64,000 bases of DNA from UBA952 sp044361535 (lineage in GTDB: Bacteria; Bacteroidota; Bacteroidia; Flavobacteriales_D; Crocinitomicaceae). Positions 25,757 to 34,744 of this stretch are shown piece after piece (positions within the stretch are counted from its first letter, which is position 1; the number at the start of each line of letters is the position of its first letter). Below the pieces are notes generated by a model. It made no database searches. It was not told the origin of the DNA and saw only the letters and a program-made list of their open reading frames with translations. Where the stretch lies: assembly GCA_044361535.1 (NCBI GenBank), contig JBIKIQ010000001.1:124001-188000 (forward strand), written 5' to 3'. A program made the position numbers and the translations under genes.

Positions 25757-26228
25757 TCTTATTTTTTCTCCATTTCTTATAGTTTGAAATTAACCAAGGA
25801 AGCAGCCCAACGAAAATTGATAGTATCATTATTTGATCGTAAGCAATGTCATTGTATTTAAGCGTTCTTATTCCATTATCATACTTCGAACACTCAATTA
25901 GCCGAAGCTTGCCATCAAAATAAGCGTAGGTTAGTATTGAGACAGAATACAATGTAAATGATAGTAACGAGTTCAACAAGATTTGCTTCCAATTTAATCG
26001 AATGGAAGTAAGAAATACTACAACAAAAAAAGAAGCAACGGAGAACACAAAATAACCACTTGCAAAGTGGATATACTTCCTCGGATGAACGAATGATATT
26101 TTGTGTTCGCTTAAAATCTCATACAACCATCGAATGAAATTTCTGTACTCATACTCATAAATAAATGATATGTATGCGGAAGCTACAAAGATCACAAGGG
26201 ATAATGTTATTTTAATTTTGATTTTCAA
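25737..26228 (-). CDS. Four-helix membrane protein
   Basis: A 163-aa protein with four hydrophobic segments and an exposed loop between the first two (YEYRNFIRWLYEILSEHK). A VanZ-like flavour is possible but not established. Its last codons (KLVSPS) are encoded inside a degenerate attC-like half-site, as if the cassette boundary had become coding. Confidence 0.55.
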   Translation of the reverse strand: MKIKIKITLSLVIFVASAYISFIYEYEYRNFIRWLYEILSEHKISFVHPRKYIHFASGYFVFSVASFFVVVFLTSIRLNWKQILLNSLLSFTLYSVSILTYAYFDGKLRLIECSKYDNGIRTLKYNDIAYDQIMILSIFVGLLPWLISNYKKWRKNKKLVSPS

Positions 26229-26267
26229 TGTGTATATGTATAATAATGCCGGTATTTCTATTCTTTT

Positions 26268-26330
26268 AACGGTTTCAAACTAGAAGATCAGGGTCAGTTT
26301 TTTTGCAAGTGGCTTCTAATTGATTTTAAC
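26268..26330 (-). repeat. Degenerate attC-like repeat
   Basis: TAACGGTTTCAAACTAGAAG on the left and AAGTGGCTTCTAATTGATTTTA on the right correspond to both ends of the 72-bp repeat family (43313, 50235, 51839). The stop codon of the gene at 26316 lies inside the right end. Confidence 0.5.
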
Positions 26331-26840
26331 ATCCCTTTTATCGATTTCCCATACCAATGAAATAATAGACAAAACGATAAGTACAAACCCAAAATAAAAA
26401 TAAAAACACATCCAATGATAAGGAAGTTCCATGAATTTAAAATGAAATTCAGTTGGATGCCAACTTTCTATTTTCACAATAGGTCTTGCAGGAATTTGAT
26501 TTTTTGGATTGGCTAATGATGAATCAATTCCGATTATTTTTCCTGTAATTATAAATTCATTACTCCCCTTTTTTAAATCCCATTGAAGCCCATTTAGTTT
26601 ATGATCTTTTTCTAATGTAATCTCGAATACGTTTTCAGGTAATTTTGACTTATATTTTTCAGGTATCATTAGTTTTCCTTCTTTTAGATAAAAGTCAGGA
26701 CATTCCGTACATTCCGGGCTGTAAATTAAAATCTCATCCTTACTTTGAATTTTTTCCTGTGGTAATTTATAGGGCATAAATCCCAGTGAAAAATAGATCA
26801 CGGTTAGTATCCACGGAATATTTCGAATTTTGTTTTTCAA
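26316..26840 (-). CDS. Membrane protein with exposed CTECPD motif
   Basis: A 174-aa protein with a hydrophobic helix near each end and a ~110-aa exposed middle. The middle starts ILIYSPECTECPDFYLKEGK, then NEFIITGKIIGID and PIVKIESWHP. The cassette protein at 49248 has the same plan (helix, CTCPDAEV, QYVVTGKVIGK, helix), so the two look like distant members of one undescribed family. The paired Cys could bind metal or form a disulfide. Function unknown. Confidence 0.6.
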   Translation of the reverse strand: MKNKIRNIPWILTVIYFSLGFMPYKLPQEKIQSKDEILIYSPECTECPDFYLKEGKLMIPEKYKSKLPENVFEITLEKDHKLNGLQWDLKKGSNEFIITGKIIGIDSSLANPKNQIPARPIVKIESWHPTEFHFKFMELPYHWMCFYFYFGFVLIVLSIISLVWEIDKRDVKIN

Positions 26841-26862
26841 TTTATTTTCGTTTTTTCATCTT

Positions 26863-27429
26863 CTAATCACTCCATTCACCTTTTTTAAAAAACACATTAC
26901 CAAATTTTTCTGATTTAAAAACGTAATAAAATCGTCCAAAACTTTGTCTGTACAATGTGGGGTTGTCTTTAAGTATATGATGACTTGTTGAGTCTGAATG
27001 TATTCTTATTTTTTTATTACAATATTCTTCTTTATCTAAGTCGTAATATCCCGATGAATATGATATTTTTACTGTATCGGATTTCCAAACAGTGTCATAA
27101 ATTCTTGATTTGAATAAGAGCTCATTGTTCGCTGTTATTTCAAACCTGAAATTTTTGTATTGCCAATCTGCTTGCTTTCCGGGAAATTTATCTTTGTCAA
27201 TTACATAGTTCCCGATGATGTCTTTTTGTATTAAAATCATTGGCTCCAAATAGGGTTGTAGAAACCAAATAAGTCCGGTTAATGAAATGAAAAGTCCCCA
27301 AATAGCAAGTAAAACAAAAAAAGCAGAGTGTTTTTTCCACTTTATGTATGTTATAACCCAAGTCAGAAGAAGTATTGCTGTGGCAGGTAACAGAAGTAAA
27401 TAAAAAAATAATGCTATTCCTTTGCCCAT
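26863..27429 (-). CDS. Membrane protein with C-terminal soluble domain
   Basis: A 188-aa protein with two hydrophobic segments in residues ~6-60 and an exposed beta-rich domain (IIGNYVIDKDKFPGKQADWQ, FRFEITANNELLFKSRIYD). The IxGxYxxD-F-FxITxxxxL pattern resembles small lipocalin-like domains of Bacteroidota envelope proteins. Function unknown. Confidence 0.55.
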   Translation of the reverse strand: MGKGIALFFYLLLLPATAILLLTWVITYIKWKKHSAFFVLLAIWGLFISLTGLIWFLQPYLEPMILIQKDIIGNYVIDKDKFPGKQADWQYKNFRFEITANNELLFKSRIYDTVWKSDTVKISYSSGYYDLDKEEYCNKKIRIHSDSTSHHILKDNPTLYRQSFGRFYYVFKSEKFGNVFFKKGEWSD

Positions 27430-27469
27430 ATTTTGTTACTGTTTATTCACCAATTTAGGTATTTTGCCG

Positions 27470-27790
27470 TTAAAACCAAAATGGTTTTTCTGGTATTCCT
27501 TTTTTTATCCATCTATCATACTCAACCATTATATTAAAATAGTCGAAAAGGAAAAAATTTAAACTAATGAGAATAAATAAAGAAAATATAATTAAGGTTA
27601 ATTTGTCTGATTTAGATATTAATTTGAACGCAAAAAGAGTAGATAAAGCTAAGATTAAAAATAAAGTCCCGCAAAACAACACGTCAAGGCTTGTCTGATT
27701 ATCGCCATTCTTTAAATGAAAAGCGTAATAATTTATAAAGAATAAAAAAAGTAATTGTCCTAGGATAACTATTAGTTTGATGATCTTCAT
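27470..27790 (-). CDS. Three-helix membrane protein
   Basis: A 106-aa protein of three hydrophobic helices with a short polar C-terminus (VEYDRWIKKGIPEKPFWF). No family recognised. Confidence 0.5.
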   Translation of the reverse strand: MKIIKLIVILGQLLFLFFINYYAFHLKNGDNQTSLDVLFCGTLFLILALSTLFAFKLISKSDKLTLIIFSLFILISLNFFLFDYFNIMVEYDRWIKKGIPEKPFWF

Positions 27791-27865
27791 GGTTCTTATA
27801 AATTATCTTTGCTTATTTCACAATGACGGGTTTTCAACTTGATTTAAGTCTAAGTACGTAATATT

Positions 27866-28372
27866 TTATTTTAATTTCCATTCGCTTAAGACAAGGGTAA
27901 TTATTACGTCTCGCCAAGTCTCATAACCAGTTGAATTTGCATTCACAGGCAGCACGTTCGTTCCTATCCATTTGTTGTGACCTATGATAAACATGATTGC
28001 TTTATATTCTAATTCTTTTTTAAATGGATTAACAACCTTTAGCATCATCAATTGATTTTTTCGGTCTTTAACTTCCTGGGTAAATTCAATTTCTAGGGTC
28101 TTTTTGGGATTCAAATTTTCTTTCACAACCTTCATTGAAGTTATTTTGTTTTTGTTTGTTTCTACTTCTATGAAAAGTTTCTCACCAGGATAAATTTGAA
28201 GAACATTCTCTTTCACAAAATAAGCTGAACTTTCAACCTTTTGCTCGTAGTATTGATCTCCGTCAACCGGTAGCGTCAACGTAAAAGAATCTCTTTTCAC
28301 TTTTTCATTCTGCGCGTGAGAAAAAGTAAAACTTAAACTCAGCAAAATTGTCATAACCACTCTTGTTTTCAT
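27866..28372 (-). CDS. Secreted hypothetical protein
   Basis: A 168-aa protein with a signal peptide (TRVVMTILLSLSFTFSHAQ). The mature part has KLFIEVETNKNKITSMKVVK and PFKKELEYKAIMFIIGHNKW, suggesting an Ig-like sandwich. The C-terminus (WRDVIITLVLSEWKLK) ends ~20 bp before the attC-like site at 28391. Function unknown. Confidence 0.58.
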   Translation of the reverse strand: MKTRVVMTILLSLSFTFSHAQNEKVKRDSFTLTLPVDGDQYYEQKVESSAYFVKENVLQIYPGEKLFIEVETNKNKITSMKVVKENLNPKKTLEIEFTQEVKDRKNQLMMLKVVNPFKKELEYKAIMFIIGHNKWIGTNVLPVNANSTGYETWRDVIITLVLSEWKLK

Positions 28373-28390
28373 TGTTTTTCTTTTTGAAAT

Positions 28391-28527
28391 TAATGTTTAC
28401 TGGCTTTGCCTCCGCGCAGGTTTCGGAGCACAAAGCTTCAATTTATTATTAAAGTTTCTTATCAGCACATATTTTCGATTTACCAAATAACTTGCTGTTG
28501 TCATATCCAAGCTACTGCCCACCGTTA
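28391..28527 (-). repeat. attC-like repeat
   Basis: Left end TAATGTTTACTGGCTTTGCC, then TCCGCGC; right end CTGCCCACCGTTATT. The left end matches 46617 (TAACGTTTTGAGGCTTTGCG). The right GTTA overlaps the stop codon of the propeller gene. Confidence 0.5.
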
Positions 28528-30513
28528 TTTTTCATTTAGTTTCTTACTGTACATATAGTCAGCGATTTTGAAGATAGCATAATTTTTATCTCGTGCAATT
28601 TCATTAAAAAACTGTCCATTTGTTATTTTATCTATTTCCTGTCCAAATAGAATAGAGTTTGTTCGAAATTTCAAACCTTCAAAGTCAACTATCCAAGGCG
28701 TATATAGATAATTTGGCTTGTCGTCAGAGTTTTCAATTATTATTTTTTTTCCGTTTTGAAATACAACAATGATTCTTCTCCAATCTTTTGTAGTGCTCCA
28801 ATTTCCGTATGCTTGCCAGAAGGCATTATTTATTTCTTCTTCGCTAAGCGTAAAAAGTGAATCTGAAACTGACCTATAAAAATTGAAATCAGCGTTTTCT
28901 CCTGGAAATGAATACAAATTTTCATAATCAAAATCGTCTATGCCTGATTTCTTTATCCGTTGCTCTTCTTTTACAATGAATTTTTTAAATTCAATAATGT
29001 CTTTTTCTGTGATGTTTAAATCATTCAATGACACTTTCACAAACCTCGAATTGTCAATTATTTCAACAATCTGCTCTATGTTTTCAGCTTTTATTTCGGA
29101 GTTAGCAAGTGAAAGATAATTTGAAGAACTCGATTTGCTATCAACTACCAATTTATCTCCATTTCTAAGGTATGACCTTACTGAATTATTTGAATGGAAA
29201 CAACCTTGACTGCCATTTTCAAAATGTAATTCTGAAACTACGAGATTAGAAAAAAGACTTTTAGGCAAATTAATTTCAGAAACTAATTTTTCTTTTAGGT
29301 CTAAGGTGTAATGTTTGTTTAAACTTTGATCTGACATCACAATATTGTTACCGAACAAGAATGCATTTGAGATTGAGAAGTTCATAGTCATAAACCGATA
29401 CCACGTTTTTTCCTTCTTATCAAAGTGTAAAATATCTTTGTTTTCAAATCCATATTCTTCACCTTTAAATTGAAGCTTCATAAAGGGTTCTTGAATGGGG
29501 GTTTCGTCTGTATACAACTGAGAAACTACAAAGTTATCACGATTTATCTTATATATACTTTCAAAAGTTAAAACGAAAAGATTGTTGTTTCTGACAGCGA
29601 TTGCACTTGGATTGTCCTCAAGTGCTCTGTTTGATTGCCAAGTTTTAGTAAAATTGGAGTCAAAGAGACTTACACTTAAATCTTTATTAATGGTAAAAAG
29701 GGTTTCATTTTCGGAAACTTCAAAATCAATAATTTCAGGTAAGTAAGTCCAATTTATAGAATTGGATTTAGTTATAAATACTCTGCCTTGTTGATTGACA
29801 ATATAGTGATTCCCAAAAATTCTAATTTTCCTTATATCGGGTCGTTCGTCTTTCGAAAGCTTTTCATATTTCCCCTGATTTAAAGGTGTTGGCAGTTTTT
29901 CCCAATTTTGGCAGTTATCAGTCGTTTTGTAAAGTACGTTCCAAAAAGAGCCAAATAATCCTGTTTGTTCGTCTTTTGCAAAATGAATGGTTGAAAAGCG
30001 TAAATTTCCTGTTGGTTCTACTTTGTTAAACGAGGTCCAAGTTTTCCCTTTATCTTCAGTGTAATAGATGAGTTGAGAATTACCACTCATCCAAGCTTTT
30101 CCGTTGTTGTTTATGTATGCCGCATCAATCCAACTGCTTTTACCGAAGATTACTTTGTCCCAAGTTTTCCCTTTATTACCTGACCAAAAAACAAAGTTTT
30201 GTTCTCCCCCTTCTTGAATAAACCCTGAAATCATTAGCGTATCCTCAGAGAAAAAATTGACTCTCTCAAAGGTGTTTCCTGTGCTAAATTTGTTTGGGTC
30301 TTTTGAACCAAAAGATCCGAAATGCCATAATTCTCCGATTTGTTTCGTGTAGTAAACATTACCTGTTTTTGTAGCTACCCAAATTTCTTCGGATGGTGAA
30401 ATTCCAAGTTCTGAAAAAACACCTGAAATTGACAATCTTGCCCATTGGTCACTTTGTCCAAAAACTGTCATTGGAAAAAGTAGAATAATTAATACGTATA
30501 GTGTCTTTTTCAT
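28525..30513 (-). CDS. Secreted beta-propeller (BNR/YCF48-like) protein
   Basis: A 662-aa protein from ATG 30513. Signal peptide MKKTLYVLIILLFPMTVFGQ, then repeated blades with Asp-box-like GNKGKTW, EDKGKTWTSF and TDNCQNWEKLP, typical of BNR or sortilin-like propellers that bind ligands or sit in adhesins. The C-terminal ~150 aa form a separate domain (NLYSFPGENADFNF, WSTTKDWRRIIVVFQNGKK). The frame is open for 70 codons upstream of 30513, but these run through the attC-like repeat and look like read-through. The signal peptide is nearly identical to that of the next cassette's LRR protein. Confidence 0.75.
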   Translation of the reverse strand: MKKTLYVLIILLFPMTVFGQSDQWARLSISGVFSELGISPSEEIWVATKTGNVYYTKQIGELWHFGSFGSKDPNKFSTGNTFERVNFFSEDTLMISGFIQEGGEQNFVFWSGNKGKTWDKVIFGKSSWIDAAYINNNGKAWMSGNSQLIYYTEDKGKTWTSFNKVEPTGNLRFSTIHFAKDEQTGLFGSFWNVLYKTTDNCQNWEKLPTPLNQGKYEKLSKDERPDIRKIRIFGNHYIVNQQGRVFITKSNSINWTYLPEIIDFEVSENETLFTINKDLSVSLFDSNFTKTWQSNRALEDNPSAIAVRNNNLFVLTFESIYKINRDNFVVSQLYTDETPIQEPFMKLQFKGEEYGFENKDILHFDKKEKTWYRFMTMNFSISNAFLFGNNIVMSDQSLNKHYTLDLKEKLVSEINLPKSLFSNLVVSELHFENGSQGCFHSNNSVRSYLRNGDKLVVDSKSSSSNYLSLANSEIKAENIEQIVEIIDNSRFVKVSLNDLNITEKDIIEFKKFIVKEEQRIKKSGIDDFDYENLYSFPGENADFNFYRSVSDSLFTLSEEEINNAFWQAYGNWSTTKDWRRIIVVFQNGKKIIIENSDDKPNYLYTPWIVDFEGLKFRTNSILFGQEIDKITNGQFFNEIARDKNYAIFKIADYMYSKKLNEK

Positions 30514-30522
30514 ATTTCCTTG

Positions 30523-30688
30523 TAACGTTTCCACGCTTGATACAGCGGGGGTCGAGAAAGCTTTCGGGATCGGAATACTACGCGAAACAGTACTGATGGT
30601 AAAACTGTCTACCGGTACTGAGCTTGATACGAAGCACAAAGCTTGATTCAAGCACTGAACCCACATTTTTGCCAAACGCCTTTTAGCA
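30523..30688 (-). repeat. attC-like repeat
   Basis: Left TAACGTTTCCACGCTTGATA; right CAAACGCCTTTTAGCAC. Its middle contains CTTTCGGGATCGGA and CTGAGCTTGATACGAAGCAC, shared with the repeats at 38434 and 48195. It lies between the LRR stop and the propeller start. Confidence 0.6.
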
Positions 30689-30704
30689 CCAGTTCCTCTT
30701 TCTG

Positions 30705-32048
30705 TTAGTCTCGATATACCCATTCGTCAATAATTTTGCAATTTGGCAATCTATCTTTAATTTTTTGAAGATCTGTGTCAGAAATTTTACTGTTATAGGT
30801 ACCATATAGATTTATCACTTTCAGGTTTGTCAAATTAAAAAATTCTTCTGGCAAAGCTGAAATAGCATTTTGTCCAAATACCAAATACTCTAAGGAAAAT
30901 AGTTGTCCTATTTCTTTTGGCAAAATGGTCAGTTTATTATCGCTTAAATCTAAATATTTAAGTGTTTTAATTTTGGATAACTTTATAAATAAGTCTGAAA
31001 AATTAATTTTTGGATTTCTTGTCAAGTTGAGTTTTTCTAATGCAATGAAGTTTATTATTTGGTCTGGAATTGTGTCCAACTGACAGCCAAAAAAATCTAA
31101 ATCTTTTAATTTCGGAAGGCTCGATAAGCTTATAATCGCTTCTTTTCCATCTAATAGCGAATTAAGTCCTAAATTTATTTTCTCAAGATTTATTAGTCTT
31201 GAAACTCCACTTCCAATTGTCTTGAATGAGCGATTATTACTCTGAATTTTTATATGTTTTAGACTTGTTAGGTCAAAAATTTCTAAAGGCAAAGTTTTAA
31301 AGTAATTATCACTTAGGTCTATGTATGTGATATTTTTTAATAGGGTTATTGATTGTGGTAATGTGTTCAGCCAATTGTCTGTCAGAGAAAGTGAGCTAAT
31401 TTTTAGTGAACTCATTCTTTCAAAACTTGTCTTATAGTCAAATTTATTTTTTAAGTAGTTCAGTTGAATTGATTGAAGATTTCTTATTTCTGAGATTTCT
31501 TTTGGGATAACCTTTAGATTGTTAATTCCGCTGAGATTTAATTTTTCTAGATTTGATAAAAGTCTGAAAACCTTAAATGCAGAGGTAATATCTAAATCCT
31601 CATTTTGACTTACATCTATTTGTTTAAGAGATTTTATTTGTCCAATGCAAGGAGGTAGAACTTTTATTCGAGCCATCCACAGTCCTAAATATTGTAAACT
31701 GTCGAGTCCGGTTAATTTGCACAACTCACTTTCATAGTTAAAGGAATACAAATAATTTAAGCCAAGTTCTTTAAGTCTTGAAAGTTGGTTTATTGAAGCA
31801 GGAAGTGATTTTATATTGCTTTCTGAAATATACAGACCGGTCAAGTTGCTTAATGTTCCGATATTATACGGTAAACTTTCACATCCATCTGTCCTTAGTT
31901 CGTTCAGATGCATACAGTCAATAGAAATGGTTTTAACACTTTCCATATTGGCAAATGCTGTCGCAAAGTCAGAATAATGTCCATCACTTTGTCCAAAAAC
32001 TGTCAATGGAAGAAGAGGTATTATCAATACGTATAGTGTCTTTTTCAT
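30705..32048 (-). CDS. Secreted leucine-rich repeat protein
   Basis: A 447-aa protein with signal peptide MKKTLYVLIIPLLPLTVFGQ and about 13 LRRs with the LPxxIxxLxxLxxLxLxxN pattern (for example LPASINQLSRLKELGLNY and LPKEIGQLFSLEYLVFGQN). LRR solenoids bind proteins; bacterial secreted ones are often surface recognition or effector proteins. Full-length, with a capping C-terminus (LPNCKIIDEWVYRD). Its first ~22 codons match the propeller gene downstream at DNA level, indicating recombination at the signal-peptide region. Confidence 0.82.
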   Translation of the reverse strand: MKKTLYVLIIPLLPLTVFGQSDGHYSDFATAFANMESVKTISIDCMHLNELRTDGCESLPYNIGTLSNLTGLYISESNIKSLPASINQLSRLKELGLNYLYSFNYESELCKLTGLDSLQYLGLWMARIKVLPPCIGQIKSLKQIDVSQNEDLDITSAFKVFRLLSNLEKLNLSGINNLKVIPKEISEIRNLQSIQLNYLKNKFDYKTSFERMSSLKISSLSLTDNWLNTLPQSITLLKNITYIDLSDNYFKTLPLEIFDLTSLKHIKIQSNNRSFKTIGSGVSRLINLEKINLGLNSLLDGKEAIISLSSLPKLKDLDFFGCQLDTIPDQIINFIALEKLNLTRNPKINFSDLFIKLSKIKTLKYLDLSDNKLTILPKEIGQLFSLEYLVFGQNAISALPEEFFNLTNLKVINLYGTYNSKISDTDLQKIKDRLPNCKIIDEWVYRD

Positions 32049-32088
32049 ATCTTCTTGAAACTTTTCTTGAAGTTAATGTTTTTTGGTT

Positions 32089-32601
32089 TCAATGTTTATT
32101 CTTATTTCTAGTCAATCTTTTAATAATTTTACTTTTTTCTTGATCGTATGAAGAAGTAAAACCACATTGACTAGTATTAACTTTTAAAATACTTTTTGCT
32201 CCTTCTGGTTCATTCCATTCAACATATCTATTTTGACTTGCAAACACAATATACTTTTGTCCCACAATAAACCTAAAACCACAATCTATGTCTCCAAATC
32301 CGGAGTAAATTGTAATTTGATCTTTTTTGATTCTTCCTTTAAACCGTTTTTCTATTTGGATGGTTGTTCGAACAAGTTGAACCGAATCGCGATTATCACT
32401 TCCCGCCTTTAGATATCCCTTTTCCACCAATTGTGGATACAAGGTATCCTTAACCCAAACAACTTCCTTGGCTATAACGGTCCCTTCAAAAATAAAATCT
32501 GATTGTTTAAAATCTTCTTCTATTGTTTCTGGACCAATACAGGTACAACAGTGATAGTAAAAGTTATTTACAAGAAAAATAAAGATAATTAGTATTCTCA
32601 T
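32089..32601 (-). CDS. Secreted NTR/TIMP-like protein
   Basis: A 170-aa protein with a signal peptide and mature start CTCIGPETIEEDFKQSDFIF. It continues with FEGTVIAKE, IEKRFKGRIKKDQITIYSG, DIDCGFRFIVGQKYIVFA and VNTSQCGFT. This Cys-spaced order (CxC...VFxG...FKG...CGxxFxxGxxYxV...CG) is that of tissue-inhibitor-of-metalloproteinase/netrin-type domains, found in many bacteria. A protease-inhibitor role is possible but unproven here. Confidence 0.7.
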   Translation of the reverse strand: MRILIIFIFLVNNFYYHCCTCIGPETIEEDFKQSDFIFEGTVIAKEVVWVKDTLYPQLVEKGYLKAGSDNRDSVQLVRTTIQIEKRFKGRIKKDQITIYSGFGDIDCGFRFIVGQKYIVFASQNRYVEWNEPEGAKSILKVNTSQCGFTSSYDQEKSKIIKRLTRNKNKH

Positions 32602-32640
32602 ATTGTTTTAATTCTAGTTAGTTGACACTTCAATTGGTAA

Positions 32641-32713
32641 TTACGGTTTGTACTAAACTTTGAGCGGCTTCTCTCGAGCATAAACGTGTCTTTTTAAGCG
32701 TAGCACAAGTTAT
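32641..32713 (-). repeat. attC-like repeat (weak)
   Basis: TTACGGTTTGTACTAAACTT at the left and TTAAGCGTAGCACAAGTTATG at the right, with GAGCGGC/GCTCGAG-like pairing between. More degenerate than most. Confidence 0.4.
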
Positions 32714-32721
32714 GTACATTT

Positions 32722-33189
32722 TTATTTCTCCCATTTCCCCATAATTATTCTAAGCCCAAAATCAACCTGAGAACGGGAAAAAGAATATGAGCAAAATAGT
32801 CCTAAATATCCAATTAAAGATACCCCAATCATTGGGTTAATATCGATTGTTGGATTTTTTGAAAAGGTTAGATTAGAATAGAGTCCAATGTCAAAAATCC
32901 CTATGGTTTCTATATATCCAATATTTAAAAATGGATATAAACTGGTTGATTGGCGTTCAACTCCTAAAGTTGAATATATGTTTCGTAATCCAAAATAATA
33001 ACTTCCATTTCCACCAATAAATTTATGAGTCGCTACGCCTAAAGAAAGACGTTGTATTCCTTGAGAAACTGATCCAAAAGCTAATGGTGAAAACTTGAAA
33101 TCATTTTTAGCTCCTGTATCCTTTTGTGAAAATACAGAGTGCGTTGTATTCAAAATGATAATTAATAGAACAATTAGACGTGACTTCAT
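32722..33189 (-). CDS. Small outer-membrane beta-barrel-like protein
   Basis: A 155-aa protein from ATG 33189 (MKSRLIVLLIIILNTTHSVFSQ). The mature part consists of short amphipathic strands (YYFGLRNIYSTLG, FDIGLYSNLTF, GLFCSYSFSRSQVDFGLRI) as in small OMP barrels. The frame continues upstream only through the inverted repeat at 33197-33269, so that part is rejected. Confidence 0.6.
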   Translation of the reverse strand: MKSRLIVLLIIILNTTHSVFSQKDTGAKNDFKFSPLAFGSVSQGIQRLSLGVATHKFIGGNGSYYFGLRNIYSTLGVERQSTSLYPFLNIGYIETIGIFDIGLYSNLTFSKNPTIDINPMIGVSLIGYLGLFCSYSFSRSQVDFGLRIIMGKWEK

Positions 33190-33196
33190 TTTTACA

Positions 33197-33269
33197 TAAC
33201 AGTTTGTGTGCAGGCGCTCATAACCCCGTGTTACGACTGCAGTAGGGTTATGGCGCTTGCGCGCTGTTA
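33197..33269 (-). repeat. attC-like repeat with near-perfect hairpin
   Basis: TAACAG (33197) pairs with CTGTTA (33264-33269). Inside, GCGC-T-CATAACCC (33214-33226) pairs with GGGTTATG-GCGC (33245-33256) with one bulged T and an 18-nt loop. Paired terminal boxes, an unpaired spacer and an extrahelical base match attC architecture. Confidence 0.7.
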
Positions 33270-33289
33270 CAAGCGATGCTTTTTTTCTT

Positions 33290-34120
33290 TCAATAAAACT
33301 CATATTCATATCTGTAAAATATCGGTTTAAAATTCCTGTTTTTCTGTGATTCATATTTTGTCACGTTGGTCTTTTCTTGTATTAGACCATTCTGATAATA
33401 ACTGAAAGTTGTCAAAACTTCCCTGTCAAACACCCATTTGTCTTCGGTTATTTTTATATCATAGAAATTTGTTTCTTTCACAAGTTGACCGTTCAAGTTG
33501 TAGTGAAGGCTATCAACAGCAAATAGATATGGATTTTCTAAATGATGACTTGTATAATGCTTTCTTTCAATTACTTTATTGTTTTTGTCATATGTAAAGT
33601 AGGTGATATTATAGCCACATTTGATGGTGTCTATTCTTTCGGTTAATCTGTTAGTGTTGTCAAAAGTTAGTCTTGGCTGAAATCTTTCAAAGGGACTTAG
33701 TTTTGTTTTTATTTTTCTTCTATTATCAAAATTATATTTTGTAGTGGTCTTTTTTACTATTGTGTCTCCCTTTCTTCTTTCTCTATAGGGATTCCAGTCA
33801 TAGTAATATTGCGTTTCAACAATTTCATTTTTGTTCTGATTATATTCATAGTTGTCAATGAACTTGTGATAGAAGTAATTGATGTGAGTCCTTTGTGTTT
33901 TCTTACCAAATTCATTATACTTTTCGATAATCGTATTTGCTGGTGATGCTTTTAAAGAGTCGTGAAACCAATTTTCTGTTACTTGCTTAATTTTGTGTTT
34001 TCTGATTTCTGATTAAGGAATCACTTATAATATTATCGCTCAACTTGTCTTGTCCAAACAAATTTGCAACCGACATAAAATTCAGTATAAGTAATTTGGT
34101 TGTGTGTATTTTTAAAAAAC
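33290..34120 (-). pseudogene. Secreted YD-repeat-like protein broken by a 7-bp duplication
   Basis: The 5' part encodes a signal-like KLLILNFMSVANLFGQ and continues to SDSLIRNQKTQN then stops at 33987. Another frame then runs open from ~34012 to TGA 33290 with no start codon for ~170 codons and encodes YD-like strands (NYFYHKFIDNYEYNQNKNEI, ITYFTYDKNNKVIERK, LHYNLNGQLVKETNFYD). At the junction the 7-mer TTCTGAT occurs twice in tandem. Removing one copy joins the frames as SDSLIRKHKIKQVTENW. The start codon is also unclear, since no ATG precedes the signal segment. Confidence 0.7.
34000..34013 (-). repeat. 7-bp tandem duplication causing a frameshift
   Basis: TTCTGAT at 34000-34006 and again at 34007-34013. 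It lies exactly where the two open frames of the pseudogene meet. Confidence 0.8.
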
Positions 34121-34123
34121 CTA

Positions 34124-34263
34124 TAACGTTTTCGGGCTTTGAGTTAGTGAGCTTTTGAAACCGAAAACTGTCTAACTCCACTGCATTTAAATTGAAGTTC
34201 AAAGCTCCATTCCGAAGGCTTTCGGGATTGCACGTCACCCCGCCTGACGCAAAACATGTGTTA
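34124..34263 (-). repeat. attC-like repeat, 140 bp
   Basis: Left TAACGTTTTCGGGCTTTGAG, right CCGCCTGACGCAAAACATGTG then TTATGC. It matches the repeat at 35544-35683 along its whole length with few differences. Confidence 0.7.
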
Positions 34264-34279
34264 TGCGGTCGTTTTTTAT

Positions 34280-34744
34280 TCATTCTTTATTTTCTGGGTG
34301 ATATTTATAATAGTTAGGTCGTTCGGTATGTTGCCAAAGAAACTTGTATCCAGTCTCCATTATTTCGATATTATAAGGTCGTTTAAAGTGAAAAATATTT
34401 TCGTGAAAACTTGCTATGTATGATGCCCCAATAATTATAATTCCCGCAATTGTCCAAAGTCCAATTGTCACGATTTTGTATGTCTTAATTTTTGTCAAGT
34501 ATCTATTGATACAAAATACTATTACAAACCAAATTAAGAAATAAATAAGAAGGTCGGCAACCAGTTCTATGACAAAAAATTGTAACGACATTGAAGTGTG
34601 AAATCCGTTACCAACAAATGGAAATGGGAAACCGCTATACAATGTCTCAGGTGAGTCAACAGATGAAGTATACCACCATTTTGTAATTGTCCCAAAGGAA
34701 ATTATAGTTAGAGGTAAAATTAGTTTCCATGTTAATTGTTTCAT
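34280..34744 (-). CDS. Membrane protein, unknown
   Basis: A 154-aa protein with three to four hydrophobic helices and an exposed aromatic loop (TKWWYTSSVDSPETLYSGFP). Its ATG overlaps the stop of the upstream gene (ATGA, 34741-34744). It is the last gene of a four-gene overlapping set that fits between two near-identical attC-like sites, so it may be part of a multi-gene cassette. Confidence 0.58.
   Translation of the reverse strand: MKQLTWKLILPLTIISFGTITKWWYTSSVDSPETLYSGFPFPFVGNGFHTSMSLQFFVIELVADLLIYFLIWFVIVFCINRYLTKIKTYKIVTIGLWTIAGIIIIGASYIASFHENIFHFKRPYNIEIMETGYKFLWQHTERPNYYKYHPENKE

Noticed and set aside
30514..30723. 70-codon N-terminal extension of the propeller protein
   Set aside because: It is encoded by the attC-like repeat. 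The proper signal peptide starts at 30513.
33190..33354. N-terminal extension of the small barrel protein
   Set aside because: It is encoded by the hairpin repeat at 33197-33269. The signal peptide starts at 33189.
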